Positions 16,672-24,799 are shown, counted from the first letter of the stretch. The stretch: 64,000 bases of DNA from PALSA-612 sp035652235 (GCA_035652235.1 DASREE010000015.1:6112-70111), one strand, 5' to 3'. The notes: a model not told the origin generated them from the letters alone. Numbers and translations are program-made.

Positions 16672-17358
16672 TCATGCCACTCCCCGCGCCAGCGCTGTCG
16701 CCAGGTGCACCACGGGCACGGTGCCCGCCACCCGCTCCGCCCGGCCCCGAAGGTGCATGAGGCAGCCCGGATCGGCGGTGACGAGGGCGTCCGCCCCGGC
16801 CGCGCCCGCCAGCTTGTCGTCCGCCATCGCCACCGACACCTCCGGCTGCCGCACGGAGAAGGTGCCGCCGAAGCCGCAGCACAGGTCCGGGCGGGGCAGG
16901 GCGACGAGCTCGGCACCCGAGCGCTCGAGCAGGCGCCGCGGCGCGTCGGCGATCCGCAGCTCGCGCAGCATGTGGCACGAGTCGTGGTAGGCGACGCGCC
17001 GGCCGGCGTTCGTCTCCGGCACGTCCGCACCGTGCTCGTCCAGGAAGGCCGAGAGCTCGCTGACCGGGAACGGCTCGCAGCCGAGCAGGTCGGGCAGGTA
17101 GCGCGCCGCCATGGTCGCGCACGAGCCGGACGGGCAGACGATCGGCGCCGCCCGGGAGAATGCCCGCACGAAGGTGCGCGCGACCCGGCGGGCCGGGCCG
17201 CGGTGGCCGGAGTTGAACGCCGGCTGGCCGCAGCAGACCTGCGCCTGCGGGAAGTCGACGTCGAAGCCGGCCCCCTCGAGGAGGGAGACGGCGTCCGCGA
17301 CGGCCTGCGGGAACAGGAGGTCACCGAGGCACGTGGCGAAGAGCTGGACGCTCGCCAT
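16672..17358 (-). CDS. lutA: Lactate utilisation protein A (CCG-domain)
   Basis: A 228-residue (Fe-S)-binding protein with two CCG domains: VCCGQPAFNSGH near residue 42 and LCCGFGGTFSVRQPEVS near 160, plus YHDSCHMLRELRI. This is the LutA/GlpC-C-terminal type that, with LutB and LutC, forms the L-lactate dehydrogenase complex. The start is the ATG 17358, nine bases downstream of a TAGAGT hexamer. It is first in the operon order lutA, lutB, amidohydrolase, lutC. Confidence 0.92.
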   Translation of the reverse strand: MASVQLFATCLGDLLFPQAVADAVSLLEGAGFDVDFPQAQVCCGQPAFNSGHRGPARRVARTFVRAFSRAAPIVCPSGSCATMAARYLPDLLGCEPFPVSELSAFLDEHGADVPETNAGRRVAYHDSCHMLRELRIADAPRRLLERSGAELVALPRPDLCCGFGGTFSVRQPEVSVAMADDKLAGAAGADALVTADPGCLMHLRGRAERVAGTVPVVHLATALARGVA

Positions 17359-17367
17359 GGCTGTCAG

Positions 17368-17373
17368 ACTCTA
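17368..17373 (-). promoter_or_regulatory. -10 element of the lutA promoter
   Basis: Minus-strand TAGAGT followed by nine bases and the lutA ATG; probably leaderless or nearly so. Confidence 0.5.
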
Positions 17374-17497
17374 CGTTCCGCCGACCGCCCCCGCGCCGCC
17401 TCCAGCCGCCCGCGCCCGCAGGCTACCGAGGACGTGGCCGGGGCGAGGCGGGCGGTGCCGGCTCGCGCCGTCCGCCCCAAGCGGCGATGATCCAGCG

Positions 17498-18502
17498 GTG
17501 ATCTACCCGAAGATCGAGCTGCACGTACACCTGGAGGGCACGGTGCGGCCGCGCACGCTGTTCGAGATCGGGCGCCGGAACGGCGTGCCGCTCCCGGCCG
17601 ACTCGCCGGAGGGGCTGCAGGAGCTGTTCCGGTTCAGCGACCTCGAGCACTTCATCGAGACCTGGTTTCTCGTCACGGCGGCGCTGCGCACCGCCGACGA
17701 CTTCCGCCGCATCACCGTCGACTACGCCGAGGAGGCGGGGCGCCACGGCGCCGTCTACGTCGAGGCGATCTTCGCTCCGACCGTGCCCGCCCGCAACGGC
17801 ATCCCGCTCCAGGCGATGTTCGAGGGCTACTGCGACGGGGTCCAGGAGGCGCGCGAGCAGCTCGGCATCGAGGTCCGCCTCACCCCGGACCTGAACCGTA
17901 CGTCGTCGCTCGAGGAGGCGACGCGCATCGTCCGTGCGGCCATCGCCCACCGCGAGCGCGGCGTCGTCGCCGTCGGCTTGGGGGGGATCGAGTCGCAGGC
18001 GCCGCCGGAGGCGTACGCCGAGGTGTTCCGCCTGGCGCGCGACGGCGGGCTCGGATCGGTTCCGCACGCGGGCGAGGTGGTGGGCCCGCCGTCGGTGTGG
18101 GGAGCGCTCGAGACGCTCCGCGCCGACCGCATCCGGCACGGCATCCGCTCGATGGAGGACCCTGCGCTCGTGCGCGAGCTGGCCGCCCGCGGCACGGTGC
18201 TCGACGTCTGCCCGACCGCGAACGTGTGCGTCGGCGCCGTCCGCTCCTACGACGAGCACCCGCTGCCGGAGATGGTAGCCGCCGGCATCCGCTGCTCGCT
18301 CTCCACCGACGACCCGGCCATGTTCGGTACCGACCTGACGAGCGAGTACGCAGCTGCGACCGGAAAGGGCCTGAGCGCACGCGAGTTCTACGAGGTCGGC
18401 GTCGCCGGCGCTCTGTGTGACCCGGCGACGAAGGCGGCGCTCGAGGCGATCGGCGAGGACTTCGACTGGTCGGCGGTCGAGGGCGAGCCGCCGCCCGGCT
18501 GA
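17498..18502 (+). CDS. Adenosine deaminase family protein
   Basis: A 334-residue TIM-barrel deaminase from a GTG start. The zinc ligands His9 and His11 are in KIELHVHLEGTVRP, the catalytic Glu and third His in SVPHAGEVVGP, and the catalytic Asp pair in CSLSTDDPAMF. PTANVCVGAVRSYDEHP is the expected SxNxxL-type region. The length fits adenosine deaminase. Homologues also include aminodeoxyfutalosine and adenine deaminases; the sequence alone does not settle which. Transcribed alone, divergent from lutA. Confidence 0.9.
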   Translation: MIYPKIELHVHLEGTVRPRTLFEIGRRNGVPLPADSPEGLQELFRFSDLEHFIETWFLVTAALRTADDFRRITVDYAEEAGRHGAVYVEAIFAPTVPARNGIPLQAMFEGYCDGVQEAREQLGIEVRLTPDLNRTSSLEEATRIVRAAIAHRERGVVAVGLGGIESQAPPEAYAEVFRLARDGGLGSVPHAGEVVGPPSVWGALETLRADRIRHGIRSMEDPALVRELAARGTVLDVCPTANVCVGAVRSYDEHPLPEMVAAGIRCSLSTDDPAMFGTDLTSEYAAATGKGLSAREFYEVGVAGALCDPATKAALEAIGEDFDWSAVEGEPPPG

Positions 18503-18527
18503 GGAGCGGGTGCGCCGTCCCGCGGCC

Positions 18528-18546
18528 GCCCGGCGGGCAGCCGGGC
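18528..18546 (+). terminator. Stem-loop after the adenosine deaminase gene
   Basis: GCCCGGC, five-base loop GGGCA, GCCGGGC: a perfect 7-bp GC stem beginning 26 bases after the stop. No T-run; plausible intrinsic terminator in a GC-rich host. Confidence 0.45.
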
Positions 18547-18629
18547 ACCGCCCTCGCCCGGGCCGAGTCCGTGCCGCCAGGGCGGCGAGCTCACGGGCGG
18601 AACGGCACGGCTGGCGGCCCGAGAGCACG

Positions 18630-18658
18630 CCTTGACCGAACCTTCACGAAGCCTTCAC
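18630..18658 (+). promoter_or_regulatory. PHO-box-like direct repeats
   Basis: Three heptamers recur with an 11-base period: CCTTGAC (18630-18636), CCTTCAC (18641-18647) and CCTTCAC (18652-18658), separated by CGAA and GAAG. The 7+4 architecture is that of PhoB/PhoP binding sites, which act in place of a -35. The array ends 33 bases before the ATG of a 39-codon ORF. Regulator identity is inferred from architecture only. Confidence 0.55.
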
Positions 18659-18691
18659 ATCACATCCGGCAAGCTTCCGTCCTACCAGGGG

Positions 18692-18811
18692 ATGGAACGA
18701 CGACGGCTGCGCACGATCGCCCAGGCGCTCGAGGGCGCGCTGCTCGAGCGTGGGCTCGTCGCCCTGCTGCTCCCGGTCCTGCTCGCGTTCGCCTTCGTCC
18801 TCGCCCGCTGA
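18692..18811 (+). CDS. 39-residue single-span membrane peptide
   Basis: A short ORF begins at ATG 18692 and encodes 39 residues: a basic, amphipathic start (MERRRLRTIAQALEGALLERG) and one hydrophobic span (LVALLLPVLLAFAFVLAR). AGGGG abuts the ATG, so the start may be leaderless or weakly ribosome-bound. It lies just downstream of the PHO-box-like array and ends 43 bases before the convergent IMPase gene. I know no named family. It might be a phosphate-starvation membrane microprotein; chance is possible at this length, but promoter placement supports it. Confidence 0.5.
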   Translation: MERRRLRTIAQALEGALLERGLVALLLPVLLAFAFVLAR

Positions 18812-18854
18812 GCGGCCCGCACGGGCCGCCCGCGGCGACCGCTCGAGAGTCGGG

Positions 18855-19631
18855 TCAGTGCGGCCGTTCGCGTCCGAGCGCCGCGAGCACCTCGTCGTGC
18901 ACGAGCCCGTTGCTCGAGACGCCGCTGCCGCCGTCGGGGCGGGCGGCGCCCTCGAAGTCGGTGAAGCGCCCGCCCGCCTCCTCGACGATCAGCTGCACGG
19001 CCGCCAGATCCCAGATCTCGGCGAGCGGGTCGAGCGCGAACTCGATCCTCCCCTCGGCCACCAGCATGTGCTGCCAGAAGTCGCCGAAGCCGCGCTCGAC
19101 CTGCGCTCGCCGCGCGAGCGCGAGGAAGCGCGGCGCGAGGCCCAGCTCGGCGAACGTGCGCGCTCCCCCGTGCGAGAAGGTCGCCTCCTCCAGCTCGGCC
19201 ACTCGTGAGACGCTGACGCGGCGCCCGCCTGCGAACGCGCCCTCGCCGCGGGCTGCCCACCAGCGGCAGCCGAGCATCGGCGCCGACACGACCGCGGCCT
19301 GCAGAGCGCCGTCCCGCTCGAGCGCGATCAAGGTTGCGTACACAGGGATTCCGCGCACGTAGTTGCGGGTGGCATCGATCGGATCGACGATCCAGCGTGC
19401 CGTCCCCTCCCCCTCCCCGGCGGCGCCGGACTCCTCGCCGAGCACCGCCTCGCCCGGACGCGCCCGCGCGATCGCCTCGCGCAGCGCCTGCTCGGTGCGG
19501 CTGTCGGCGACCGTCACCGGCGTCAGGTCCGCTTTCGACTCGACCGCGAGCGCCGGCGAGCGGAAGTGCTCGCTCGTGACGGCGTCCGCCAGGTCGGCGA
19601 GCTCGAGCGCGAAGGCGAGGTCCTGGTTCAC
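18855..19631 (-). CDS. Inositol monophosphatase family phosphatase (histidinol-phosphatase-like)
   Basis: A 258-residue IMPase-fold enzyme from GTG 19631. The Mg-binding motifs are complete: GEESG, the WIVDPIDATRNYVRG signature, and WDLAAVQLIVEEAGGRFTDFEG at the C-terminus. The DATRNY variant is common in HisN-type histidinol-phosphate phosphatases of Actinobacteria, but inositol-1-phosphatase or 3'-phosphoadenosine phosphatase activity is also possible. A TAGGAT hexamer seven bases before the GTG indicates leaderless expression. The long frame upstream of the GTG is a shadow. Confidence 0.88.
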   Translation of the reverse strand: MNQDLAFALELADLADAVTSEHFRSPALAVESKADLTPVTVADSRTEQALREAIARARPGEAVLGEESGAAGEGEGTARWIVDPIDATRNYVRGIPVYATLIALERDGALQAAVVSAPMLGCRWWAARGEGAFAGGRRVSVSRVAELEEATFSHGGARTFAELGLAPRFLALARRAQVERGFGDFWQHMLVAEGRIEFALDPLAEIWDLAAVQLIVEEAGGRFTDFEGAARPDGGSGVSSNGLVHDEVLAALGRERPH

Positions 19632-19638
19632 GGCGCCG

Positions 19639-19644
19639 ATCCTA
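19639..19644 (-). promoter_or_regulatory. -10 element of a leaderless promoter (IMPase gene)
   Basis: Minus-strand TAGGAT, then seven bases, then GTG 19631. Confidence 0.6.
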
Positions 19645-19784
19645 TGGCAGGCGGCGACCGCGCCGGGCGCGCACGGTCGGATGCAGCGAGCCGGCGAGCG
19701 GTTCCCCCTTTCCGAGGGCGTATCCAGCTGGCCGGGCCGCCTGGCCAGGGTGACCGTCGAGCGCATCTGGCACCCTGGGAGGCC

Positions 19785-21479
19785 GTGCGCCTGCGAGTGT
19801 TCGTCGTCGTTGCCGTCGCCACCGCCGCGATCGGCGCCGCCTGGGCGTCGGCCGGGTCGGCTGGGCGCGAGCGGGCAGGAGCGAGCGTCCAGGCGCGCGT
19901 GTTCACCGGACAGGGCTTCGACACCTGCACCGCGCCCTCGCTCGCCGCGCTCAGCGCCTGGCTCGCCTCGCCCTATCGCGCGCTCGGAATCTACATCGGC
20001 GGCGCCAACCGCGCCTGCGCGGACGGCAACCTCTCCGCCTCCTGGATCGCGAGCGCCGCGGCGGGCGGCTGGAGCGTGCTGCCGCTCTACGTCGGGTTGC
20101 AGGCACCGTGCGTCGCGCAGAAGGACCTGCGCCGGATCGACCCGGCCTCGGCGGGGGCAGAGGGCATCGCCGCCGCCCAAGACGCGGTCTCGCGGGCGCA
20201 GCTGTTCGGGCTCCAGCCCGGCGACCCCGTCTACTTCGACATGGAGGGGTATGCGACGAACGACGCCGCCTGCAGCACCGTCGTGCAGACGTTCCTCGCA
20301 GCCTGGGACGACGAGCTCCACCGGCTCGGTTACACGGCCGGGGTGTACGGGAGCGCCGCCTCGACCATCCGCGACCTCGTCGCGCTGACGCTGCTGCAGC
20401 CGCTCAGCTCGCCGGACGACGTGTGGATCGCCAACTGGAACGGCAAGGACAGCGTGTTCGGCGACCCGTACGTGCCGGACGCGTACTGGCCGAACCACCA
20501 GCGCGTCCACCAGTACCGCGGCGGGCACCCGGAGACCTACGGGGGCGTCACGATCAGCATCGACACGAACTCGGTGGACGCCGCCGTCGCCGCGACCGGC
20601 GCGCCGTCGGGAACGGCATCCGGCCCCTCGCCCGCCGGGACCGCCTCGACGAGCGACGGGCGGACGAGCGTCAGCTGGCCGAACGGGGCCTTCGCGGCGC
20701 CCGCGACCGTCACGCTGACGCCCTCGACCCTCGCCGAGACGACCGCTGGCTGGGCCGCCGGCAGCTACCTCGTCGCCCTCGACGCCGCACGACAGTCGGA
20801 CGGAAGCCCGCTGACGAGCTTCGCGAAGCCGCTCGTCCTCCGCTTCCGGCCGCCCAGCGCCGGCCTCGTCCCCGCCTTCTCGGCCGACGGCGGCGTCACC
20901 TGGAGCGTGCTCCTCCGGCTACCGTCGGCTGCGCTGCCGCCCGGGGCGACGGCCGGCTACCGCGTCAGCCCGAGCGGGAACGTGCTCGTCTCGACGCTCG
21001 TTCCCGGCACGTTCGGGCTCCTCGCCGACGTCGGCGCCCCCGACCGCCCTGCGGCGCCCTCCGGCGTCTTCTACCGGCGACAGCTCGTCCTCGCCTGGCA
21101 GCCCTCGGCGGACAACAGCGGCACCGTCGCGAGCTACGAGGTCGACCGCTCCGGCGCCCGGCTCGTACGCGTCCCCGGAACGTGGACGGCGGCGACGATC
21201 GACTCCTTCCGGCAGGACGGCCCGAGCGTGTTCCGCGTCGTCGCCGTCGACGCGGCCGGGAACCGGAGCATCCCCTCCCGCGCCGTCGTCGTCGTGCCGG
21301 TGCCGAGGCCGAGCACCGCCCCGCGGGCGATCCCCGCTTGGGCCTGGCAGCTGCTCGACTGGCAGCGGCACGGGCGCTCCGGCACCCGTCCGCAGGAGGC
21401 GCCCGCCCGTCCGCCGGCCTGGTACTGGCGCTGGGCGTCCTGGCAGCTCGCGCCCTACCGCATCACGCGCTCGGGCTGA
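19785..21479 (+). CDS. Secreted DUF1906 (glycoside hydrolase-like) protein with C-terminal FN3-like part
   Basis: A 564-residue protein from a GTG behind GGGAGG with a signal peptide (VFVVVAVATAAIGAAWASAGSAG). Residues 40-260 form a DUF1906 TIM-barrel-like domain: FTGQGFDTCTAPS, ALGIYIGGANRAC, SVLPLYVGLQ, the acidic VYFDMEGY, and VHQYRGG. DUF1906 includes mycobacterial Rv2525c, thought to act on cell-wall glycans. A Ser/Thr/Gly linker follows, then a beta-rich region with a fibronectin-III-like APSGVFYRRQLVLAWQPSADNSGTVASYEVDR. The C-terminus is rich in Trp (WAWQLLDWQRHG, WYWRWASWQ), perhaps for wall attachment. Likely an exported wall-associated hydrolase. Confidence 0.85.
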   Translation: MRLRVFVVVAVATAAIGAAWASAGSAGRERAGASVQARVFTGQGFDTCTAPSLAALSAWLASPYRALGIYIGGANRACADGNLSASWIASAAAGGWSVLPLYVGLQAPCVAQKDLRRIDPASAGAEGIAAAQDAVSRAQLFGLQPGDPVYFDMEGYATNDAACSTVVQTFLAAWDDELHRLGYTAGVYGSAASTIRDLVALTLLQPLSSPDDVWIANWNGKDSVFGDPYVPDAYWPNHQRVHQYRGGHPETYGGVTISIDTNSVDAAVAATGAPSGTASGPSPAGTASTSDGRTSVSWPNGAFAAPATVTLTPSTLAETTAGWAAGSYLVALDAARQSDGSPLTSFAKPLVLRFRPPSAGLVPAFSADGGVTWSVLLRLPSAALPPGATAGYRVSPSGNVLVSTLVPGTFGLLADVGAPDRPAAPSGVFYRRQLVLAWQPSADNSGTVASYEVDRSGARLVRVPGTWTAATIDSFRQDGPSVFRVVAVDAAGNRSIPSRAVVVVPVPRPSTAPRAIPAWAWQLLDWQRHGRSGTRPQEAPARPPAWYWRWASWQLAPYRITRSG

Positions 21480-21623
21480 GCTGCGCCCGGGCCCGTCGGA
21501 GTGGCCGAGGTGCCCGGTCGGGTCGGCCCGGTGCGGGGCCCCGGTCGCGGTCGCCTCCCTGAGCAGGCCAAGTGACAGACTGCGAGCGGTTCCTTTGAGT
21601 TCGCGCCGGGGATAGGACAAGAT

Positions 21624-22439
21624 ATGCCTCGCATGGACGGAAGCTCGCTGCCGCGGTCCCTCAACTACTCGCTCGAGCATCTGCCGAGGAACTACTTCGG
21701 CGGCTACGAGCGCCGGGCGACCGAGCGGCTCGTCGAGCGGCTCGACGCCAACTACCGCGAGGCGGTCATCGAGCGAGACGCCGTGCTTGCGAGGATCGAG
21801 GAGCTGGAGCAGACCTGCGCCGAGCTGCGCGACCGCGAGCAGCGTCTCACGGGCGACCTCGAGCGCCTCACGGGCGAACTCTCCGAACTGAGACGGCGTG
21901 GCGAGACGCTCGCGGGAGAGCTGGAGCGGGCCCGGGCCGAGATCGGCCGCCACGAGCAGCGCGAGACGTTGCTCGACCGGCGCGAGCTCCTGCTCGGCGA
22001 GCTGCTGGCTGCGGCCAAGGCCGCCGCGGACGCGGCGAGGGGCGAGGCGCGGGTGGAGGCCGAGAAGACGCTGCACAAGGCACGGCGGCGGGAGGCGGAG
22101 ATCGTCCGCAGCGCCGAGCGCGAGCTCGACCGTCTCGACTCGGAGCGCAGGCGTCTGCAGGCGGTCGCGCGCGAACTCCGGGAGGATCTGTCCGCCGTCT
22201 TCACGGCCACCCTCGAGCAGCTCGACGCGGTCCGCTCAGAGAACGCCGCCGCGCCGCCGCAGGGCGGGGCGGGGGCAGTGCCGGAGCCGCAGCCGTGGCC
22301 TGCGCGCCGTCGCGCGTGGCGCCCGGCAGCCGGGGGGCGCGCGCGCCTCGATGTCGCCGGCTCGAAGAGCCGGGAGAAGCCGGCGCAGCCCGAGTTCGAG
22401 CGCGAGCCCGGCGGCGCCTCACGCCCCACGCCGACCTGA
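21624..22439 (+). CDS. DivIVA-like coiled-coil protein
   Basis: A 271-residue protein. The N-terminus NYSLEHLPRNYFGGYERRATERLVERLDANYREAV resembles the DivIVA membrane-targeting region with its conserved FxxxxRGY-like turn. Residues 45-205 are continuous heptads rich in Glu, Arg and Leu, a long coiled coil. The tail (from about 215) is Pro/Ala/Arg-rich and disordered. DivIVA family proteins organise polar growth or division. A second DivIVA-like protein occurs at 50709-51320. It precedes the Wzz/BY-kinase-like gene by 42 bases. Confidence 0.75.
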   Translation: MPRMDGSSLPRSLNYSLEHLPRNYFGGYERRATERLVERLDANYREAVIERDAVLARIEELEQTCAELRDREQRLTGDLERLTGELSELRRRGETLAGELERARAEIGRHEQRETLLDRRELLLGELLAAAKAAADAARGEARVEAEKTLHKARRREAEIVRSAERELDRLDSERRRLQAVARELREDLSAVFTATLEQLDAVRSENAAAPPQGGAGAVPEPQPWPARRRAWRPAAGGRARLDVAGSKSREKPAQPEFEREPGGASRPTPT

Positions 22440-22481
22440 GCCGCCGTCCGCGCGGGCCGCGCCGGCGCGGGGAGAGAGACG

Positions 22482-24008
22482 ATGCTCCGCGATCCCCTCG
22501 GCATCCTCCGCAGGCGAGCCTGGATCGTCGTCGCCGCCGGGCTGCTCGGCGCCGGGGGCGCGCTCGCGTTCGCCCTCCGCGAGCAGCCGCGCTACGCCGC
22601 ATCCGCCGAGGTCGCACTCGACCCGCGGAGCGTGGGCGACGTGCTCGCCGGCGTGTCGGCGCCGGCCGACCCGGCCCGGCTCGCGCGCAGCCAGGCCGTG
22701 GCAGCGCACACGCCCGCACTGGCGCGACGGGTGCTGCGCGCAGCCGGTCCGCCGGGCCTCGACGTGGGCGAGTTCCTCGCGCACTCGTCCGTGTCGGTCG
22801 TGACCGGCGCGAACGTCCTCACGTTCCGGGTCGTCGACTGGCGCCGGGACGTGGCCACCAGGCTCGCGACCGCCTACGCCGAGCTGGTGGTCCGCGTTCG
22901 GCGCGAGCTCGACGCCGCCGCCGTCGCCGCCGAGCGGGCGCGGGCCGACCGGCAGCTCGCCCGCCTGCGCACGTCCGGCCACAGCCGCTCTCCCCTGTAC
23001 GCGGCACTCCTCGCACGGAGCCGCCGACTCGCCTCGGCGGCGGCGGTCGCAGGCTCCTCCGCCAGGGTCGTGCGGCGCGCCGGCCGGGCGAGACAGGTCC
23101 GGCCACGGACGGGACGCGACGTGCTCCTCGGGCTCGCTGCCGGGCTCGTCGCCGGGCTCGGTCTGGCCGTCGCGCGTGAGCGCTGGGACACGCGCCTGCA
23201 CGCCGCCGGGCAAATCGGGGACGAGCTCGGGCTGCCGGTGCTCGGCGGAGTGCCGACGCTCGCACGGAGGCTGCGCGCGCCGACGCGGCTCGTGCTGCTC
23301 GACGAGCCCGACGGGGATGCCGCGGAGGCGCTCAGGCAGCTCGCGACCGCCGTCGAGCTCCTCGCCCGTGGCGGGGGCCGGGAGCAGGAGGTGCTGCTCG
23401 TCACGTCGGGCCACGGCGGCGAGGGCGCGACGACGACGACGGCCAACCTCGCCGTCGCCTTCGCGCTCGCCGGCAGGAGGGTCGTCGCGGCCGATCTCGA
23501 CCTGCGCCGCCCCGGCCTGCACAGGCACTTCGCGCTCCGCGAGCAGCCGGGCATGGCCGACGTCGCGCTCGGCCGCTGCCGCCTGGAGGAGGCGCTCGTC
23601 GCGGTCCCGCTTCCCGTGACCGTGCCGCTCCCGCAGCCTGCGGGGCGCGCGCCTGCGCTCGGGCGCACGCTCGAGCTGCTGCCGTGCGGCGCGCCGGCGG
23701 CGAGCCCCGGCGAGCTCGCCCGTTCGCAGGCGCTGGCGGACGTCGTCGCGGCGCTTCGCCGGCGCGCCGACGTCGTCCTCCTCGACGCCCCGCCCGTGCT
23801 GGGCGCCGCCGACTCGCTCGCGCTGAGCGCGGCGGCGGACGCGATCATCGTCGTCGCCCGGCTGGGCAGGACGCGCGGGCCGCAGCTCGCCGAGCTCGTC
23901 CGCCGGCTCTCCCCCTCACCCGCTCCCGTGCTCGGGGTCGCCGTCACCGGCGCGAGCTTCACCACCGAGCGCAGCGGGGACGAGGCGGACGCCGCCGGCG
24001 GGGCATGA
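22482..24008 (+). CDS. Wzz/BY-kinase-like polysaccharide chain-length regulator, degenerate Walker A
   Basis: A 508-residue two-part protein. The N-terminal part has TM1 (RAWIVVAAGLLGAGGALAFAL), an extracytoplasmic Wzz-type segment, and a second TM near 210-230 (DVLLGLAAGLVAGLGLAVA). The cytoplasmic part resembles bacterial tyrosine kinases and MinD-like ATPases: Walker A' VVAADLDLRRPGLH and Walker B VVLLDAPPVL. In the P-loop the expected GEGKST reads GEGAT, with Ala316 in place of the lysine, and no C-terminal tyrosine cluster is seen. It may be a non-catalytic Wzz-type scaffold for capsule or EPS. No glycosyltransferases adjoin it here. Confidence 0.83.
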   Translation: MLRDPLGILRRRAWIVVAAGLLGAGGALAFALREQPRYAASAEVALDPRSVGDVLAGVSAPADPARLARSQAVAAHTPALARRVLRAAGPPGLDVGEFLAHSSVSVVTGANVLTFRVVDWRRDVATRLATAYAELVVRVRRELDAAAVAAERARADRQLARLRTSGHSRSPLYAALLARSRRLASAAAVAGSSARVVRRAGRARQVRPRTGRDVLLGLAAGLVAGLGLAVARERWDTRLHAAGQIGDELGLPVLGGVPTLARRLRAPTRLVLLDEPDGDAAEALRQLATAVELLARGGGREQEVLLVTSGHGGEGATTTTANLAVAFALAGRRVVAADLDLRRPGLHRHFALREQPGMADVALGRCRLEEALVAVPLPVTVPLPQPAGRAPALGRTLELLPCGAPAASPGELARSQALADVVAALRRRADVVLLDAPPVLGAADSLALSAAADAIIVVARLGRTRGPQLAELVRRLSPSPAPVLGVAVTGASFTTERSGDEADAAGGA

Positions 24009-24019
24009 GGCGGCCGTTG

Positions 24020-24049
24020 CCGGGCCGGGCGGGGGAAGCCCGAGCCCGG
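24020..24049. terminator. Strong stem-loop between convergent genes
   Basis: CCGGGCCGGGC (24020-24030) pairs with GCCCG-A-GCCCGG (24038-24049) to give an 11-bp GC stem with one bulged A and a seven-base loop. It lies 12 bases after the BY-kinase-like stop and could serve the convergent gene at 24060 as well. Confidence 0.5.
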
Positions 24050-24059
24050 TGAGGCGGAG

Positions 24060-24311
24060 CTACCGTCGGGAGCCGGCGAGGGCAGCGAGCACGACGAGCG
24101 CGAGGAATCCTCCCGCGAGGGCCGCTCCGAGCACCGCGTCGCTCGCGGCGAGCGCACCGAGGGCAAAGGCCGCCGCAGCTGCGAGCGCCCAGCCGAAGGC
24201 GGCGCGCGGCACGCTGACGCGGACGAAGAAGAGCAGGAAGAGAACGCACGGGTAGACCGCGTACCCGTAGCCGCCGAGGTCTGCGACGAGGCCGGTGGGG
24301 GCGAGCGCCAC
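24060..24311 (-). CDS. Small multi-span membrane protein, uncharacterised
   Basis: An 83-residue frame from GTG 24311: VALAPTGLVADLGGYGYAVYPCVLFLLFFVRVSV, then AAFGWALAAAAAFALGALAA and AVLGAALAGGFLALVVLAALAG. Three hydrophobic spans separated by short basic turns look like a genuine small integral membrane protein. The frame stays open to an ATG at 24416, which would add a soluble, less convincing N-terminus. I recognise no family. Coding status is moderate, supported by clean hydrophobic periodicity and the convergent terminator. Confidence 0.5.
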   Translation of the reverse strand: MALAPTGLVADLGGYGYAVYPCVLFLLFFVRVSVPRAAFGWALAAAAAFALGALAASDAVLGAALAGGFLALVVLAALAGSRR

Positions 24312-24399
24312 CCCCGCAGCATACGGTCGGGCAGAGGCCTCGAGCGGTCCCCGGCAGCGATCCGCCGGCGGCTTGCGTGCGAGCTTCGGGACCGCCCGC

Positions 24400-24615
24400 T
24401 CAGGCGGCGCGACCACGCCGCTCGGACCGGGCCTCGCGCATTCCCGCCCCGCTCGTGAGCGACGCGAGCAGGAGCGCGGTCAGCTCGGCGCCGAGCTCCG
24501 CCTCGAGCCGCTCCCGGGCTGATCTGCGGGGCGCTGCGACCAGGCGGCCGAAGCTCGTGCAGTCCCGAAGCAGCCGGCGGCTGCCGGGCCTGCTGGAGAG
24601 ACTCTCGCCCATCAT
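24400..24615 (-). CDS. Small soluble protein with RLLRD...ARxRL...LGA pattern
   Basis: A 71-residue frame starting at tandem ATGs (24615, 24612) with GGAG just upstream and TACTGT eight bases before the first ATG. Its core, RLLRD-x14-ARERLEAELGAELTALLLASL, matches the 28597 protein (RLLRD-x14-ARQRLDEKLGARLARALCQSL) with identical spacing and about 40% identity over 40 residues. The shared pattern argues that both are real and homologous. The predicted structure is helical; function unknown. The larger upstream extension of this frame has no such similarity. Confidence 0.6.
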   Translation of the reverse strand: MMGESLSSRPGSRRLLRDCTSFGRLVAAPRRSARERLEAELGAELTALLLASLTSGAGMREARSERRGRAA

Positions 24616-24623
24616 CTCCGTGC

Positions 24624-24629
24624 ACAGTA
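24624..24629 (-). promoter_or_regulatory. -10 element for the small protein at 24400-24615
   Basis: Minus-strand TACTGT, eight bases before ATG 24615. Confidence 0.4.
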
Positions 24630-24688
24630 CCGCCGCCGCCGGACGTCGTCTCGCCCGCGTGCGACGCTTTGCCTGCGCTTTACGACTG

Positions 24689-24730
24689 TGGCGACGACCG
24701 GCGGCTTCCGTGGCGACGACCGGCGGCTTC
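24689..24730. repeat. Two 20-bp direct repeats, period 22
   Basis: TGGCGACGACCGGCGGCTTC occurs at 24689-24708 and 24711-24730, separated by CG. It lies between the small minus-strand gene and the promoter of the flavoenzyme. No function is evident. Confidence 0.9.
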
Positions 24731-24799
24731 TCCCGGGTGCTGTCGCGCGTCCATCGGCGTTCGAGACCTTCGCAGGTCGAGCTCTGGTCGGCTCGCGCG

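Noticed and set aside
18855..20528. 557-residue minus-strand frame covering the IMPase and beyond
   Set aside because: Only the part from GTG 19631 has IMPase motifs; the rest overlaps the DUF1906 gene and is a shadow.
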